A DNA stretch of 64,000 nucleotides from Planosporangium sp963837285 (GTDB taxonomy: Bacteria; Actinomycetota; Actinomycetes; Mycobacteriales; Micromonosporaceae): NCBI GenBank assembly GCA_963837285.1, contig CAWIMS010000006.1:620001-684000 (forward strand), read 5' to 3'. The first letter of the stretch is position 1; each line of letters begins with the position of its first letter. The notes under the pieces were generated by a model. It was not told the DNA's origin and did no database searches. It saw nothing but the letters and a program-made list of their open reading frames with translations. Shown here piece by piece: positions 7,636 through 18,761 of the stretch. A program made the position numbers and the translations under genes.

Positions 7636-9720
7636 ATGGCACATGTTGACCGTCGTACATTTCTGACCATGCTGGGCGCGCCCGCCGTGGCGGCCGCGCT
7701 TCCCGCGAACCTCAACCGGGCCCTCGCCATCCCGGCCAACAACCGGACCGGGTCGATCAGGGACGTCGAGCACATCGTCTTCCTGATGCAGGAGAACCGG
7801 TCGTTCGACCACTACTTCGGCACCCTGCGCGGCGTCCGTGGCTTCGCCGACCCACACCCGATGACGTTGCTGTCCGGCAAGACCGTGTGGCACCAGCCGA
7901 ACGGGGCCGCCGACCTGCTGCCGTTCCGGCCCAAGGTACGCGATCTGGGGCAGACCTTCCTGCCGGACCCGCCGCACGGGTGGAACGACACGCACGCCGC
8001 GTGGAACTCCGGACGGTACGACCAGTGGGTGCCCAACAAGGGTGTCACCACGATGACCCACCACACCCGCAAGGACCTGCCGTACCAGTACGCCCTGGCG
8101 GACGCGTTCACGGTTTGCGACAACTACCACTGCTCGCTGCTCGGGCCGACCGACCCCAACCGCTACCACATGTGGACCGGCTGGGTCGGCAACGACGGTA
8201 AAGCCGGAGGCCCGGTCATCACCAACGCCGAGGCCGGCTACGACTGGTCGACGTACCCGGAGCGGCTGGAGCGGGCCGGCATCTCGTGGAAGGTGTACCA
8301 GGACAGCGGGATCGGCCTGACCGCGGCCGGCTCCTGGGGCTGGACCGAGGACCCGTACATCGGCAACTACGGGGACAACTCGCTGCTGTACTTCCACCAG
8401 TACCAGAACGCGCAGCCGGGCACCCCGCTGGCGGACAAGGCGAAGACCGGCACCACCATCACCGGGCAGAACCGCGACCCGGAAGCGCTGCTCACCGACT
8501 TCCGGGCGGACGTGCAGAACGGCCGGCTGCCCCAGGTGTCGTGGATCGTCGCGCCCGAGGCGTACAGCGAGCACCCGAACTGGGAGCCGGACTACGGCGC
8601 GTGGTACGTGTCGCAGGTCGTCGACATCCTCGCGGCCAACCCGGACGTGTGGAGCAGGATGGTCCTGTTCGTCACGTACGACGAGGAGGGTGGCTTCTTC
8701 GACCACCTGGTCCCCCCGACGCCGCCGCAGACCAGGGCGCAGGGCCGGTCGACCGTACCGATCACCAACGAGATCTTCCCCGGCGACGCGGACCACCCGG
8801 CCGGCCCGTACGGCCTCGGCATCCGGGTACCGATGATCGTCGTGTCGCCGTGGACCCGGGGCGGCTGGGTCAACTCCCAGCTGTTCGACCACACCTCGAT
8901 GATCCAGTTCCTCGAAGCGCGCTTCGGGCACGGCAACCGGGACCTGCTGGAAGCCAACATCACGCCCTGGCGGCGGGCCGTCGTCGGCGACCTGACCAGC
9001 GCGTTCGACTTCCGCACACCCAACACGTCGACAAAGGTCAGGCTGCCCGACACCGACGACTTCAAGCCGGAGAACCTGGTCCGCCAGCCCGACCAGGTCC
9101 CGGTGCCGCCGGCGGACCCGAGCCTGCCGGGCCAGGAGCACGGGGTACGCCCGGCCCGCGCCATCCCGTACACCCTGCATGCGAACGGGCGCGCCACCAC
9201 CACGTCGGTCGGCATCGACTTCCGCAACACGGGCGACGCGACCGGCGTCTTCCACGTGCGGTCCGCCGACGCCGCCCACCAGCCGCGCAACTACACCGTC
9301 GAGCCGGGCCGGCAGCTCAGCGACACCTGGGACGTCACCACCGGGTACGACCTCGCGGTGCACGGACCCAACGGATTCTTCCGCCGGTTCAAAGGCGCCG
9401 GAAGCCACACCCGGGTGGACATCCGGGCCCGGTACGACGAGCGCGGCTGCGGGATCACCCTCGACGTCACCAACCGCGGGTCCGCCCGGATCGACGTGAC
9501 CGTGGCCGACCGGTACTCGTCGAAGACCACCCGGCTGTCGCTGCGGCCCGGGGACTCGAAGTCGCCGGACTGGTCGCTGTCGCGCACGCACGGCTGGTAC
9601 GACCTGACCGTCACGGTGGCCGGCGACCATGCCTTCGAGTACCGGTACGCCGGCCATCTCGAGAACGGCCGGGACAGCATCAGCGACCCGGCGATGGGAG
9701 GACTGGTCAGTCCAGCCTGA
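7636..9720 (+). CDS. Phosphocholine-specific phospholipase C, Tat-exported
   Basis: A 694-residue enzyme of full family length that hydrolyses phosphatidylcholine or sphingomyelin outside the cell. Residues 5-30 form a Tat signal (DRRTFLTMLG, then a hydrophobic Ala-rich stretch). The phosphoesterase domain (~40-450) starts with the metal-binding motif MQENRSFDHYFG; further metal-site segments are FVTYDEEGGFFDH and the RVPMIVVSPW block. Two C-terminal DUF756 beta domains (~500-690) are typical of this class. The stop overlaps the convergent nnaR 3' end by 14 nt. The organisation is monocistronic, and phosphate control would be expected, but no PhoP box was identified. Confidence 0.92.
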   Translation: MAHVDRRTFLTMLGAPAVAAALPANLNRALAIPANNRTGSIRDVEHIVFLMQENRSFDHYFGTLRGVRGFADPHPMTLLSGKTVWHQPNGAADLLPFRPKVRDLGQTFLPDPPHGWNDTHAAWNSGRYDQWVPNKGVTTMTHHTRKDLPYQYALADAFTVCDNYHCSLLGPTDPNRYHMWTGWVGNDGKAGGPVITNAEAGYDWSTYPERLERAGISWKVYQDSGIGLTAAGSWGWTEDPYIGNYGDNSLLYFHQYQNAQPGTPLADKAKTGTTITGQNRDPEALLTDFRADVQNGRLPQVSWIVAPEAYSEHPNWEPDYGAWYVSQVVDILAANPDVWSRMVLFVTYDEEGGFFDHLVPPTPPQTRAQGRSTVPITNEIFPGDADHPAGPYGLGIRVPMIVVSPWTRGGWVNSQLFDHTSMIQFLEARFGHGNRDLLEANITPWRRAVVGDLTSAFDFRTPNTSTKVRLPDTDDFKPENLVRQPDQVPVPPADPSLPGQEHGVRPARAIPYTLHANGRATTTSVGIDFRNTGDATGVFHVRSADAAHQPRNYTVEPGRQLSDTWDVTTGYDLAVHGPNGFFRRFKGAGSHTRVDIRARYDERGCGITLDVTNRGSARIDVTVADRYSSKTTRLSLRPGDSKSPDWSLSRTHGWYDLTVTVAGDHAFEYRYAGHLENGRDSISDPAMGGLVSPA

Positions 9721-10826
9721 GCCGGTACCCGCGTTTCACCACCGTCTGCACGTAGTGCGCGCCGCCGAGCGCCGACCGCAGCCGGGCCACCGCCATCTCC
9801 ACGGCATGCTCATCGGCTCCACGGGGGAGCGCGGCGAGCAGTTCGGCCCGGCTGAGCACCCGGCCACCGGCGGCAACGAGCGCCCGCAGTACCGCCATCG
9901 GCGCCTGGGGGAGTGGCCGGAGTTCGCCGTCGACCACGGCGGCGTGCCCGCGTACGGTCACCGCCGCGCCGCCGATCCGCAGCGTGGGCGCCCGGCGCGG
10001 CAGTTCGTCGACGAGCGCGCGGGCCAGCGCGCCGAGGCGGGCGCGGGCCGGTTCGAGCGCCGGCACCCCGTGCCGGCGCAGCGGCTCGGCGGTGACCGGG
10101 CCGACGCAGGCGGCGAGCACGTCGCCGCGCAGGGCGTCGAGCACCGCGGGATGCTGCGGGCCGGCGTCCGACAGCAGCGCGTCGACCGCCGGTGCGGAGG
10201 TGAAGGTCACCGCGTCGACCTGGCGCGCCACGATCATCTCGATCAGCCGGCGCAACGGTCCCGGATCGGCCGGGGGCGTCCAGCGGTAGACGGAGATCTT
10301 CACGACGTCGGCGCCCGCGGCCCGCAGCGCGGCCACGAACTCGGGTTGGTCGTCGCCGTGCAACTGCACGGCGATCCGTTCGCCCGCCACGCCGCGCGCC
10401 AGCAGGTGGGCGAGCACCTCCTCGCAGCACTCGGACTCCGGCGACCAGTGGTCGGTCAGGCCGGCGGCCCGGATCGCGCCGCGCGCCTTGGCGCCCCGGG
10501 CGATCAGGTACCCGTTGCCGAGCGCGGCCCGCAACGGCTCGCGCGACGCCCCAGCCCTCGGCCGCCTCCAGCCAGCCGCGCATGCCGATGCCGGTCGAGG
10601 CGAACACAATGGACGGTGGCTGGTCAACCAGCGCGGCCGTGCTCGCGTGCAGCTCCGCGTCGTCGGCGATCGGCACGATCCGCAGGGCCGGCGCCAGCAT
10701 GACCCGGGCGCCGCGCCGTTCCAGCAGGGCCGCGAGTTCGTCGCGGCGGCGGTCGGCCGTGACGGCGACGGTGAACCCGGTGAGCGCGCGCTCCTCGGCG
10801 GGCGCCGTCAGGGCGGTACCGGACAT
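9707..10826 (-). CDS. nnaR: Uroporphyrinogen-III-synthase-like nitrate assimilation regulator (NnaR type), one frameshift
   Basis: A HemD-like domain (~1-255) is fused to a C-terminal winged helix (~285-370; ...HAVEMAVARLRSALGG, YVQTVVKRGYRLRLD). This architecture, at the end of a nitrate operon, matches NnaR of Streptomyces, which co-activates nitrate/nitrite genes with GlnR. The start MSGTALTAPAE at 10826 sits at the end of nirD. At about 10545 the frame slips: removing one C in GCGCGAGCCG joins GWGV to EPLRAALGNGYLIARG. As deposited, this gene is also in frame with nirD without a stop, so a NirD-NnaR fusion cannot be ruled out. Regulatory rather than enzymatic function is inferred from the DNA-binding domain. 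Confidence 0.8.
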
Positions 10827-11149
10827 GCGCACCTCCACGATCCCGTCTCTGCACCGCACCGGATAGGTGCGCAGAATCACCTCCGGCCGGTCGAGGCACC
10901 GCCCGGTGCGCAGGTCGTACACCTGCTTGTGCAGCGGCGAGGCGACCGTCGGCGTGTCGCCCCGGGTGCCGACGATGCCCCGGGAGAGCACGTGCGCCCG
11001 TCCGCACGGGTCGAGGTTGTCGATCGCGTACAGCTCGCCGTCGTGGGTGCGGAAGATCGCGACCTGCGGCGCCGTCGACCAGCGCGGCCACGCCCGCGTT
11101 CGGGCTCCAGCCGGGTCGTACGGGCAGATCGGCGGTCCACGTGTCTCAC
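10808..11149 (-). pseudogene. nirD: Nitrite reductase small subunit NirD, frame-disrupted
   Basis: A Rieske-like small subunit of NAD(P)H nitrite reductase, about 110 residues. It is recognised by CPYD near the N-terminus, FRTHDGELYAIDNLDPCG, SPLHKQVYDLRTG and a final YPVRCRDGIVEVR. Start is probably the GTG at 11149, which overlaps the nirB stop (GTGA). Two or three single-base indels between 11050 and 11140 break the N-terminal frame. A TGA at 10808-10810 is the expected end but is out of frame in this sequence, so the frame continues into nnaR. Coding conservation in all pieces favours sequencing error. The protein would pair with NirB to reduce nitrite to ammonium. Confidence 0.75.
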
Positions 11150-13610
11150 GACGGGCTCCCGGCCGGGACCAGTTGGCTCGCGTTCGGCCCGGAAGCTGAT
11201 CGACGGGTCCGGTGTGTCCGGCGCGTTGACGAACGACACGAACCGGCGCAGCCGCTCCGGATCCTCCAGTGTGGCGCGCCACTCGTCGGCGTACGACGTC
11301 GACGTGCCGGGCCATGGCGGCCTCCAGCTCGGCGCCGAGGCCGAGCGAGTCGTCGACGATGACCGCGCGGAGGTGGTCGAGCCCGCCGTCCATCGCCTCG
11401 ATCCACGGCGCGGTGCGCTGCAGCCGGTCGGCGGTGCGGATGTAGAACATCAGGAACCGGTCGATGAGCTGTGATCAAGGTCCTCCGTGGACAGGTCGGC
11501 CGGCGAACAGGTCGGCGTGCCGGGGCCGGAAGCCGCCGTTGCCGCCGACGTAGAGGTTCCAGCCGTTCTCGGTGGCGATCACGCCGAAGTCCTTGCTCCG
11601 CGCCTCGGCGCACTCGCGGGCGCAGCCGGACACCGCCGCCTTCAGCTTGTGCGGCGCGCGCAGCCCGCGGTAGCGCAGCTCCAGCGCGATCGGCCAGGCC
11701 CACCGAGTCCTGCACGCCGTACCGGCACCAGGTCGTACCGACGCAGGACTTCACCGTGCGCAGCGCCTTGCCGTACGCGTGGCCGGACTCGAAACCCGGC
11801 GTCGACCAGCCGCCGCCAGATCGCCGGCAGCTGCTCCACCCGGGCGCCGAACAGGTCGATGCGCTGGCCGCCGGTGATCTTCGTGTAGAGGCCGAAGTCG
11901 CGGGCCACCTCGCCGATGACGATCAGCTTCTCCGGCGTGATCTCGCCGCCGGGGATCCGCGGGCACGACCGAGTAGGTGCCGTTGCGCTGGAGGTTGGCC
12001 AGGAAGTGGTCGTTGGTGTCCTGCAGCGCCGCCTGCTCGCCGTCGAGGATGTGGCCGCCGGCCGGTCGAGGCCAGGATCGAGGCGACCGCCGGCTTGCAG
12101 ATGTCGCAGCCCCGGCCGCGGCCGTGCTCGGCGATCAGCTCGGAGAACGTGCGTGATGCCGCGCACCCGCACCAGGTCGAACAGCTCCTGGCGGCTGGTG
12201 GTCGAAGTGCTCGCACAGCGCCTTGGGCAGCGCGACGCCGGACTGCGCGAGCAGCTGCTTCAGCAGCGGCACGCAGGAGCCGCAGCGTGGTGCCGGCCCG
12301 GGTGCAGGCCTTGACCGCGGCCGACGTCGGCGCAGCCCTGGTCGCGGATCGCGGTCACGATGGTCGTCCTTGCGTGACCGCGTTGCAGGAGCAGACCTGG
12401 CGCCGCGCCGGGCAGCTCGCGTCAGCGTCACCGTCGTCACCCGGCGCGAGCAGCGCCAGCGGCGGTCGCCGGCAGCGGTCCGCCCGAGGCAGGCCGCAGC
12501 GTCGCGTACGCGCTGGCGTCGCCGACCAGCACGCCGCCGAGCAGCGTCTGCGCGTCGTCGGAGAGGACCAGCTTCTCGTACACCCGGGTGGCCGGGTCGG
12601 TGAACGTCACGTCCAGCGGCCCCGTCGCGTCACCCCGAACGACGCCACGTCGACGCCGAGCAGCTTGAGCTTGGTGGACGTGTCCGCGCCGGGGAACGTG
12701 GCCGTCCCCGCCGAGCAGCCGGTCGGCGACCACCTCGGCCATCGCGTAGCCGGGTGCCACCAGGCCGTACACCCGGCCGCCGAGTCTCGGCGCACTCGCC
12801 GATCGCGTAGACGTCCGGGTCGGAGGTACGGCAGGCGTCGTCGACCACGACGCCGCCGCGGGCGCCGACCGCCAGCCCGGCCGCGCGGGCCAGCTCGTCG
12901 CGGGGGCGGACCCCGGCCGAGAAGACCACCAGGTCGGTGCCGACGACGCCGCCGTCCGCGAACGCCACCCGGCTGACCCGCGCCGCGCGCCGGTGCACGC
13001 GTCGCGGCGGCCCGTCCGGTGTGCACGGTCAGGCCGAGGTCCTCGACGTGCCGGCGCAGCATCGCCCCGCCGGCCTCGTCGACCTGCAGCGGCATCAGCC
13101 GCGGCGCGAACTCCACCACGTGGGTCGCCAGGCCCAGCCGGCGCAGCGCGTTGGCCGCCTCCAGGCCGAGCAGCCCGCCGCCGATCACCACGCCGGTCCT
13201 GGCCTGCCGGCGGCGTACGCCGTGAGCGCCTCCAGGTCCTCGATGGTCCGGTAGACGAAGCAGCCGGCGCAGTCGCTGGCCGGGCACCGGCGGCACGAAC
13301 GGCGACGAGCCGGTGGCCAGCACCAGCGCGTCGTACGCGTACGTGCCGGCCGCCGTGGTGACCTTGCGCGGCGGCCGGGTCGAGCGCGAGCGCCGGCTCG
13401 CCGAGCCGCACCGTCGACACCGTCCACAGCTGGGCAGATCGCAGCGGTCTCGCCGTCGAACCACGCCGACAGCCGCACCCGGTCGTAGGCCGGCCGCGGC
13501 TCCTCGGCGAGCACCGTGATCTCGTCCGGTGCGCGGTGTCCCGGGCCCGCAGCGGCCTCCACCAGCCGGTGCCCGACCATGCCGTTGCCGACGACGACCA
13601 GCCGTCTCAT
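11146..13610 (-). pseudogene. nirB: NAD(P)H nitrite reductase large subunit NirB, many frameshifts
   Basis: Reads as a complete ~820-residue NirB spread over three frames. In order: an FAD/NAD-binding domain starting MRRLVVVGNGMVGHRLVE, then TGVVIGGGLLGLEAANALRR; a BFD-like [2Fe-2S] region with CDICKP; and the sulphite/nitrite reductase domain with GCVGTTWCRYGVQDS-like, GCARECAEA-like and NGWNLYVGGNGGFRPRH segments that bind the [4Fe-4S] cluster and sirohaem. Start is ATG 13610 (GTG 13613 is the alternative). Breaks occur roughly every 60-120 bp. Catalytic motifs survive on either side of each break, so I infer assembly error rather than loss of function. Operon partners are nasA, the FAD/BFD gene and nirD. 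Confidence 0.8.
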
Positions 13611-13616
13611 CACGGA

Positions 13617-15065
13617 CTACCTCCTCGGTGGTTCGCAGCCAGGCGACGATGCCCTCGACGGCGTCGCGGCAGCCGCCGCAGCCGGTGGTGGCCCGGGTGC
13701 CGGCGACCAGGTCCGCCGCCGTCCGGCGCGCCGCCGCGCCAGCACGCCAGCAGGCCGCCCTTGGTGACCGTGTTGCACTGGCAGACCACCGCGGCGTCCG
13801 GCATCAGCGCGGGCGACGCCTCGGACCGGCCGCGCCCCGACCGGGTCGCCGATCGCGCGGCCGAGCAGCAGCGCGCGGCGGTCGGCCGGCAGCGGCGCCG
13901 CCCCGGTCGAAGAGCTGGATGACCGTGCCGACGGTCGGGTTGTCGCCCAACATGATCGCGCCGGCCAGCCGGTCGTCCGCGGACCACGAGCTTGGCGTAC
14001 GTGCCGCGGGCCGGGTCGGCGAACGTCAGGTGCCTCGCCGTCGACGGCCGGTCGAGTCGCCGAGCGCGGCCAGGTCGATGCCGGCCGCCTTGAGCCGGGT
14101 GACCGGCGGGCCGTCCGGTACCGGGCCAGCGGCCGGCGGCCGGTCAGCACGTCGGCGACCACCCGGGCCTGCTCCCACGCCGGCGCGACCAGGCCGCCGA
14201 CGGTACCGGCGTGCTGGGCGCAGTCGCCGATCGCGAAGATCGCGGGGTCGGTGCGTGCGCAGCCGGTCGTCGACCAGGACGCCGCGCTCGACGGCGAGCC
14301 CGGCGCGCTCGGCCAGGTCGGTGCTCGGCGCGCACGCCGCAGGCGACCACGAGCAGGTCGGCCGGGAGGCGGCGGCCGTCGTCCAGGACCGCGTCGACCC
14401 CGTCCGGCCGCGACTGCGACCGCGACGGTCGCCGCGTCCAGCTCGACGCGGACGCCGAGGCCGGCCAGGATGTCGCGGCCAGCACGGCGCCGGCCGGCGG
14501 GTCGAGCTGGCGGTCCATCAGGTGCCCGGCCGCGTGCAGCACGGTGACCGCGAGGCCGCGGGCGGCCAGGCCGCGCGCCGCCTCCAGGCCGAGCAGGCCA
14601 CCGCCGAGGACCAGCGCGCTGGCCGCGCGTCGCGGGCGAGCGCCAGGATCCGGCGGCAGTCGTCGAGGGTACGGAACGCGTGCCACCCGATCGGGGAGGC
14701 TGCCGTCGTCGCGGGACAGGCCCTTGATCGGCGGCAGCACGGCCCGCTGCCGGTGGCCAGCACCAGCTGGTCGTACGCCGATCTGGTCGCCGTCGCTGGT
14801 GGTGACCGTCCGATCGGTCCGGTCGATCGCGACCGCGGCCACGCCCGAGCCGCAGCCGCGCGCCCCGACCGGCCGGCTCGACGAGCAGCACGTCGGTCTC
14901 GCCGGGCCTTCCCGGCGAGCAGGTTGGACAGCAGGATCCGGTTGTACGCCCGGTGCGGCTCGGCGCCGAGCACGCGTGACGTCCAGGTCGGGTGCGCGGC
15001 CGTGCAGCTCCGCGACCAGCCGGGACCCCGGCCATCCCGGCGCCGACGACCACGACCCGCGTCAT
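13617..15065 (-). pseudogene. NirB-like FAD/NAD(P)-dependent oxidoreductase with BFD domain (NasB type), frameshifted
   Basis: An ~480-residue flavoprotein beginning RVVVVGAGMAG at ATG 15065, which overlaps the nasA stop (ATGA). Recognisable parts are a second nucleotide-binding block (LVLGGGLLGLEAARGLAARG), a C-terminal FAD segment (FAIGDCAQH) and a final BFD-type [2Fe-2S] site (VCQCNTVTKG). The sirohaem half of NirB is absent, so it is not a nirB duplicate. It most likely passes electrons from NAD(P)H to the nitrate reductase encoded upstream. Several 1-bp indels disrupt the frame. The stop TAG at 13617 lies 7 nt from the nirB start. Confidence 0.72.
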
Positions 15066-17156
15066 CCGGCCTTCTCCAGCCGGGCGGCGCAGACCTTGAA
15101 CTCGGGCATCCGCGACGTCGGGTCGAGCGCGTCCACGGTGAGCCGAGTTGGCCCGGGCCCGCGCCGGCCAGTGGAACGGCACGAACAGCGGTGTCCGGCC
15201 GGATGCGTGTCGACCACCCGGGCCGGCGCCTCGACCGTGCCCCGGCGGGTCACGACGCGAACCGGGTCGCCGTCCGCGATGCCGAGGCGTGGCGGCCAGG
15301 TCCGGGTGCACCTCGACGAACGCCTCCGGCGCGGCCCGGTTGAGCGGCTCGACCCGGCGGGTCTGCGCCCCGGACTGGTACTGCGCGAGGACCCGGCCGG
15401 TGGTCAGCAGGAGCGGGTACGCCGTCGTCCGGTGTCTCGGCCGGCCGGCCGGTGCTCGACCGGGACGAACCGGGCCCGCCCGTCCGGGGTGGCGAACCGG
15501 TCGGCGAACAGCCGGGGCGTACCCGGATGATCGGCGGCTCGGGCAGGGCCAGAAGACGCCGTCCTCGCGTCGATCCGGTCCTAGGTCGATGCCGGCGTAG
15601 TCGGCCGGCCCGCCGGCCGAGGCGCGGCGCAGCTCGGCGAAGATCTCCTCCGGGGTCGGCCGGGAAGTGACCGGGACCGCCGAGCCGCCCGGCCAGCGTC
15701 GGCGATGATCTCCAGGTCGGTGCGGACGCCGGCGGGCGGCCGGCGCAGCGCCCGGCGGCGCAGGACCCGGCCCTCCAGGTTGGTCATCGTGCCGTCCTCC
15801 TCGGCCCACTGGGTGACCGGCAGCACGACGTCGGCCAGCGCGGCGGTCTCCGACAGGACGAAGTCGGCCACCACGAGCAGGTCGAGCGCGGCGCAGGCGG
15901 CGCTCGACCGGCGCGCGCCCGGGGCGCCGACACGACCGGGTTGGAGCCGAACACGAGCAGCGCGCGCGGGCCGTCCGGCGTGCCGAGCGCGTCGAGCAGC
16001 TCGGTCGCGGACACGCCCGGACCGGGCAGCGTCGGCCGGGTCGACGCCCCACACCGCCGCGACGTGCGCGCGCGCCGCCGGGTCGTCGATCTTCCGGTAG
16101 CCGGGCAGCTGGTCGGCCTTCTGCCCGTGCTCGCGGCCGCCCTGCCCGTTGCCCTGGCCGGTGAGGCAGCCGTAGCCGGAGCCGGGCCGCCCGGGCAGGC
16201 CCAGGGCCAGCGCCAGGTTGATCCAGGCGGTGACCGTGTCGGTGCCCTTGCGTGCTGCTCGGCGCCGCGCGCGGTGAGCGATGATCGCCCGGTCGGCCCG
16301 GCCGAGCAGGCGCGCCGCGGTCGCGCAGGTCGGCGACGGGCACGCCGGTGAGCCGCTCCACCCGCTCCGGCCAGTACCCGGCGGCGACCGCGGCGTGACC
16401 TCGTCGAAGCCGGTGGTGCGCGTCGTCGACGTACGCCGCGGTCGACGTAGCCCTCGGCGATGACCAGGTGCAGCAGCGCCGTTGGCGAGGGCGAGGTCGG
16501 TGCCGGGCGTGGGCTGCAGGTGCAGGGTCGGCCTGCCGGGCGGTCGGCGGTCCGGCGCGGGTCGACGACGATGAGCCGGCCGCCGCGCGCGCGCTGCTCG
16601 GTCGAGGTGCCGGGCCAGCGGCGGCATGGTCTCGGCGAGGTTGGCGCCGACCAGCACGAGCGACGTCGGCCCGCCGAGGTCGGCGAGCGGGAACGGCAGC
16701 CCCCGGTCGATCCCGAACGCCCGGATCCCGGCCGCGGCGGCCGACGACATGCAGAACCGGCCGTTGTAGTCGATGTGCCGGGTGCCGCAGCGCGACCCGG
16801 GCGAACTTGCCGAGCGCGTACGCCTTCTCGTTGGTGAGCCCGCCGCCGCCGAAGACGGCCACCGCGTCCGGGCCGTGCGCGTCCTGCAGGTCGCGGATCC
16901 TGGTGGCGACCCGGTCGAGCGCCTCGTCCCAGGTGGCCGGCCGCAGCGGGGCGCCCTTGCCGTCGCGGACCAGCGGCGTGGTCAGCCGGTCCGGATGGCC
17001 GAGCAGCTCGGCCGCGGTCCAGCCCTTCTGGCACAGGCCGCCCCGGTTGGTCGGGAAGTCGCGCGGGGCGACCTCGACCGACCCGTCGGCGCGCTCGCGC
17101 AGTGTCATGCCGCACTGCAGCGCGCAGTACGGGCAGTGGGTCGCGACCTCCCTCAT
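15062..17156 (-). pseudogene. nasA: Assimilatory nitrate reductase catalytic subunit (molybdopterin, NasA/NarB type), frameshifted
   Basis: An ~700-residue molybdopterin oxidoreductase. The N-terminus (HCPYCALQCGM, then GGLCQKGW) carries the four cysteines of a [4Fe-4S] cluster. Further blocks are VAVFGGGGLTNEKAYALGKF, GQGNGQGGREHG-like and VFGSNPVVSAP. The C-terminal molydopterin dinucleotide-binding domain includes LLTTGRVLAQYQSGAQTRR. Start ATG 17156 gives the expected length to the TGA at 15062. About a dozen single-base insertions or deletions split it over three frames; one example is CTCGG read as CTGCGG near 16790. It reduces nitrate to nitrite in the cytoplasm, feeding NirBD. Confidence 0.82.
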
Positions 17157-17339
17157 GCCTGTCGAGCGTGCCGGCGGTTGGTTTCAGCTCGCTTCCCGGC
17201 CGTTTCCCGCGGGCGTCGGCCGCCTCACAGCCGCAGGTAGGGCGCCGTGCGTGGACGGTATCCGGCCCGACCCCGGAGTCGAACCGCGGCGAAACCCGCC
17301 GTTCCTAGCGTCGGCGCAACCCGAACCGGAGGAGTAGCG
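17157..17339. promoter_or_regulatory. Divergent promoter region nasA/narK
   Basis: The 183 bp separate the divergent nitrate reductase operon and narK, so both promoters lie here. Two GTTTC elements near 17185 and 17206, about one 21-bp interval apart, and a GAAAC at about 17291 resemble half-sites of GlnR boxes. NnaR would be expected to co-bind. A ribosome-binding site GGAGGAG precedes the narK GTG. The operator assignment is by eye only. Confidence 0.4.
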
Positions 17340-18755
17340 GTGAGTAGTGTCGTCGAAGCTGTTGCGGGCACCGAGATCCGGGAGGCGGCGGGCCGGCGCG
17401 GACGGTGGATCACCGACTGGCGGCCCGAGGACCCCGCGTTCTGGGCCGCCACCGGGGCCCGGATCGCCCGCCGCAACCTGGTCTTCTCCATCGTCGTGCG
17501 AGCACATCGGGTTCTCGGTGTGGATCGCTGTGGTCGGTGCTCGTGCTGTTCCTCGGGCCGGCCTACCACGTCGACCCGGCCGGCAAGTTCCTGCTCACCG
17601 CCGTGCCCGCCGCGGTCGGATCGGTGCTGCGGCTGCCGTACACCTTCGCGGTGGCCCGGTTCGGCGGCCGGAACTGGACGATCGTGAGTGCGTTGCTGCT
17701 GCTCGTACCCACGGTCGCGGTCGCCGTGACGCTGCGGCCGGGCGTGTCGTACACCACGCTGCTGTGCCTGGCCGGCCTCGCCGGTGTGGGCGGCGGCAAC
17801 TTCGCTTCCTCGATGGCGAACATCAACGCGTACTATCCGGACCGGCTCAAGGGCTGGGCGCTCGGGATCAACGCGGGCGGCGGCAACCTCGGCGTGGCCG
17901 CCGTGCAACTGCTCGGACTGCTCGTCCTCGCGACCGCCGGTGCCGGCCATCCCCGGCTGGTAGCCGGCGTCTACATCCCGCTCATCGTGCTCGCGGCGCT
18001 CTGCGCGGCGCTGTTCATGGACAACCTCGCCACCGCGCGAAACGACCGGCGCGCCCTGCGCGACGCTGCCGCGACCCGCACACGTGGATCATGTCGCTGC
18101 TCTACATCGGTACCTTCGGCTCGTTCATCGGCTTCGGGTTCGCCTTCGGTCAGGTGCTGCAGATCCAGTTCACGGCGGACTTCCCGACCCCGGTGCGAGG
18201 CGGCGTACCTGACCTTCCTCGGGCCGCTGCTCGGCTCGCTCATCCGGCCGGTCGGCGGCGCGCTCGCGGACCGGCTCGGCGGGGCCCGGGTGACGTTCTG
18301 GAACTTCGTCGCCATGGCCGCCGCCGCGACTCTGGTACTGGCCGCCTCGACGCTATCACTCGCTGCCGCTGTTCATGGTCGGGTTCGTCGCGCTGTTCGT
18401 GTTCAGCGGCGTCGGCAACGGGTCGACGTACAAGATGATCCCGGCGATCTTCCGGTCGCGGGCGGCGGGCGAGCAGGAGGCGCGGCGGCTCTCCGGCGCG
18501 GTGATCGGCATCGCCGGCGCGATCGGCGCGTTCGGCGGCGTGCTGGTCAACGTCGCGTTCCGGCAGTCGTTCCTCGCGTACCACACCGGCGACGGCGCGT
18601 ACCTTGCGTTCATCGCCTTCTACGCGGTGTGCTTCGTGGTCACCTGGGCCGTCTACCTGCGACGGTCGGGAGCCGATCGAGGACCTGTCGATCTTCGCCC
18701 CGGCCTGATCGCGGAGTACCGCACGGCAGACCGGTTCCGCGCGGCGATCGGCTGA
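17340..18755 (+). pseudogene. narK: Nitrate/nitrite MFS transporter NarK, frameshifted
   Basis: A 12-helix major facilitator of the NNP family. Start GTG 17340 has GGAGGAG five bases upstream. The N-terminus (DWRPEDPAFW) and RIARRNLVFSI are typical of actinobacterial NarK. Membrane segments are readable through ...NFASSMANINAYYPDRLKGW and a later GNGSTYKMIPAIF signature. Five or more single-base indels are visible, including GTCGAG read as GTGCGAG near 17500 and again near 18196. The last indel near 18669 decides the end: the deposited frame stops at 18755, but correcting it gives ...EPIEDLSIFAP and a stop at 18708. It imports nitrate for the divergent operon and/or exports nitrite. Confidence 0.8.
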
Positions 18756-18761
18756 AATGCC

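Noticed and set aside
13617..17156. A single 1179-residue nitrate reductase/oxidoreductase fusion
   Set aside because: The long leftward frame is stitched together by indels; separate start and stop signals (ATGA at 15062-15065) show two genes.
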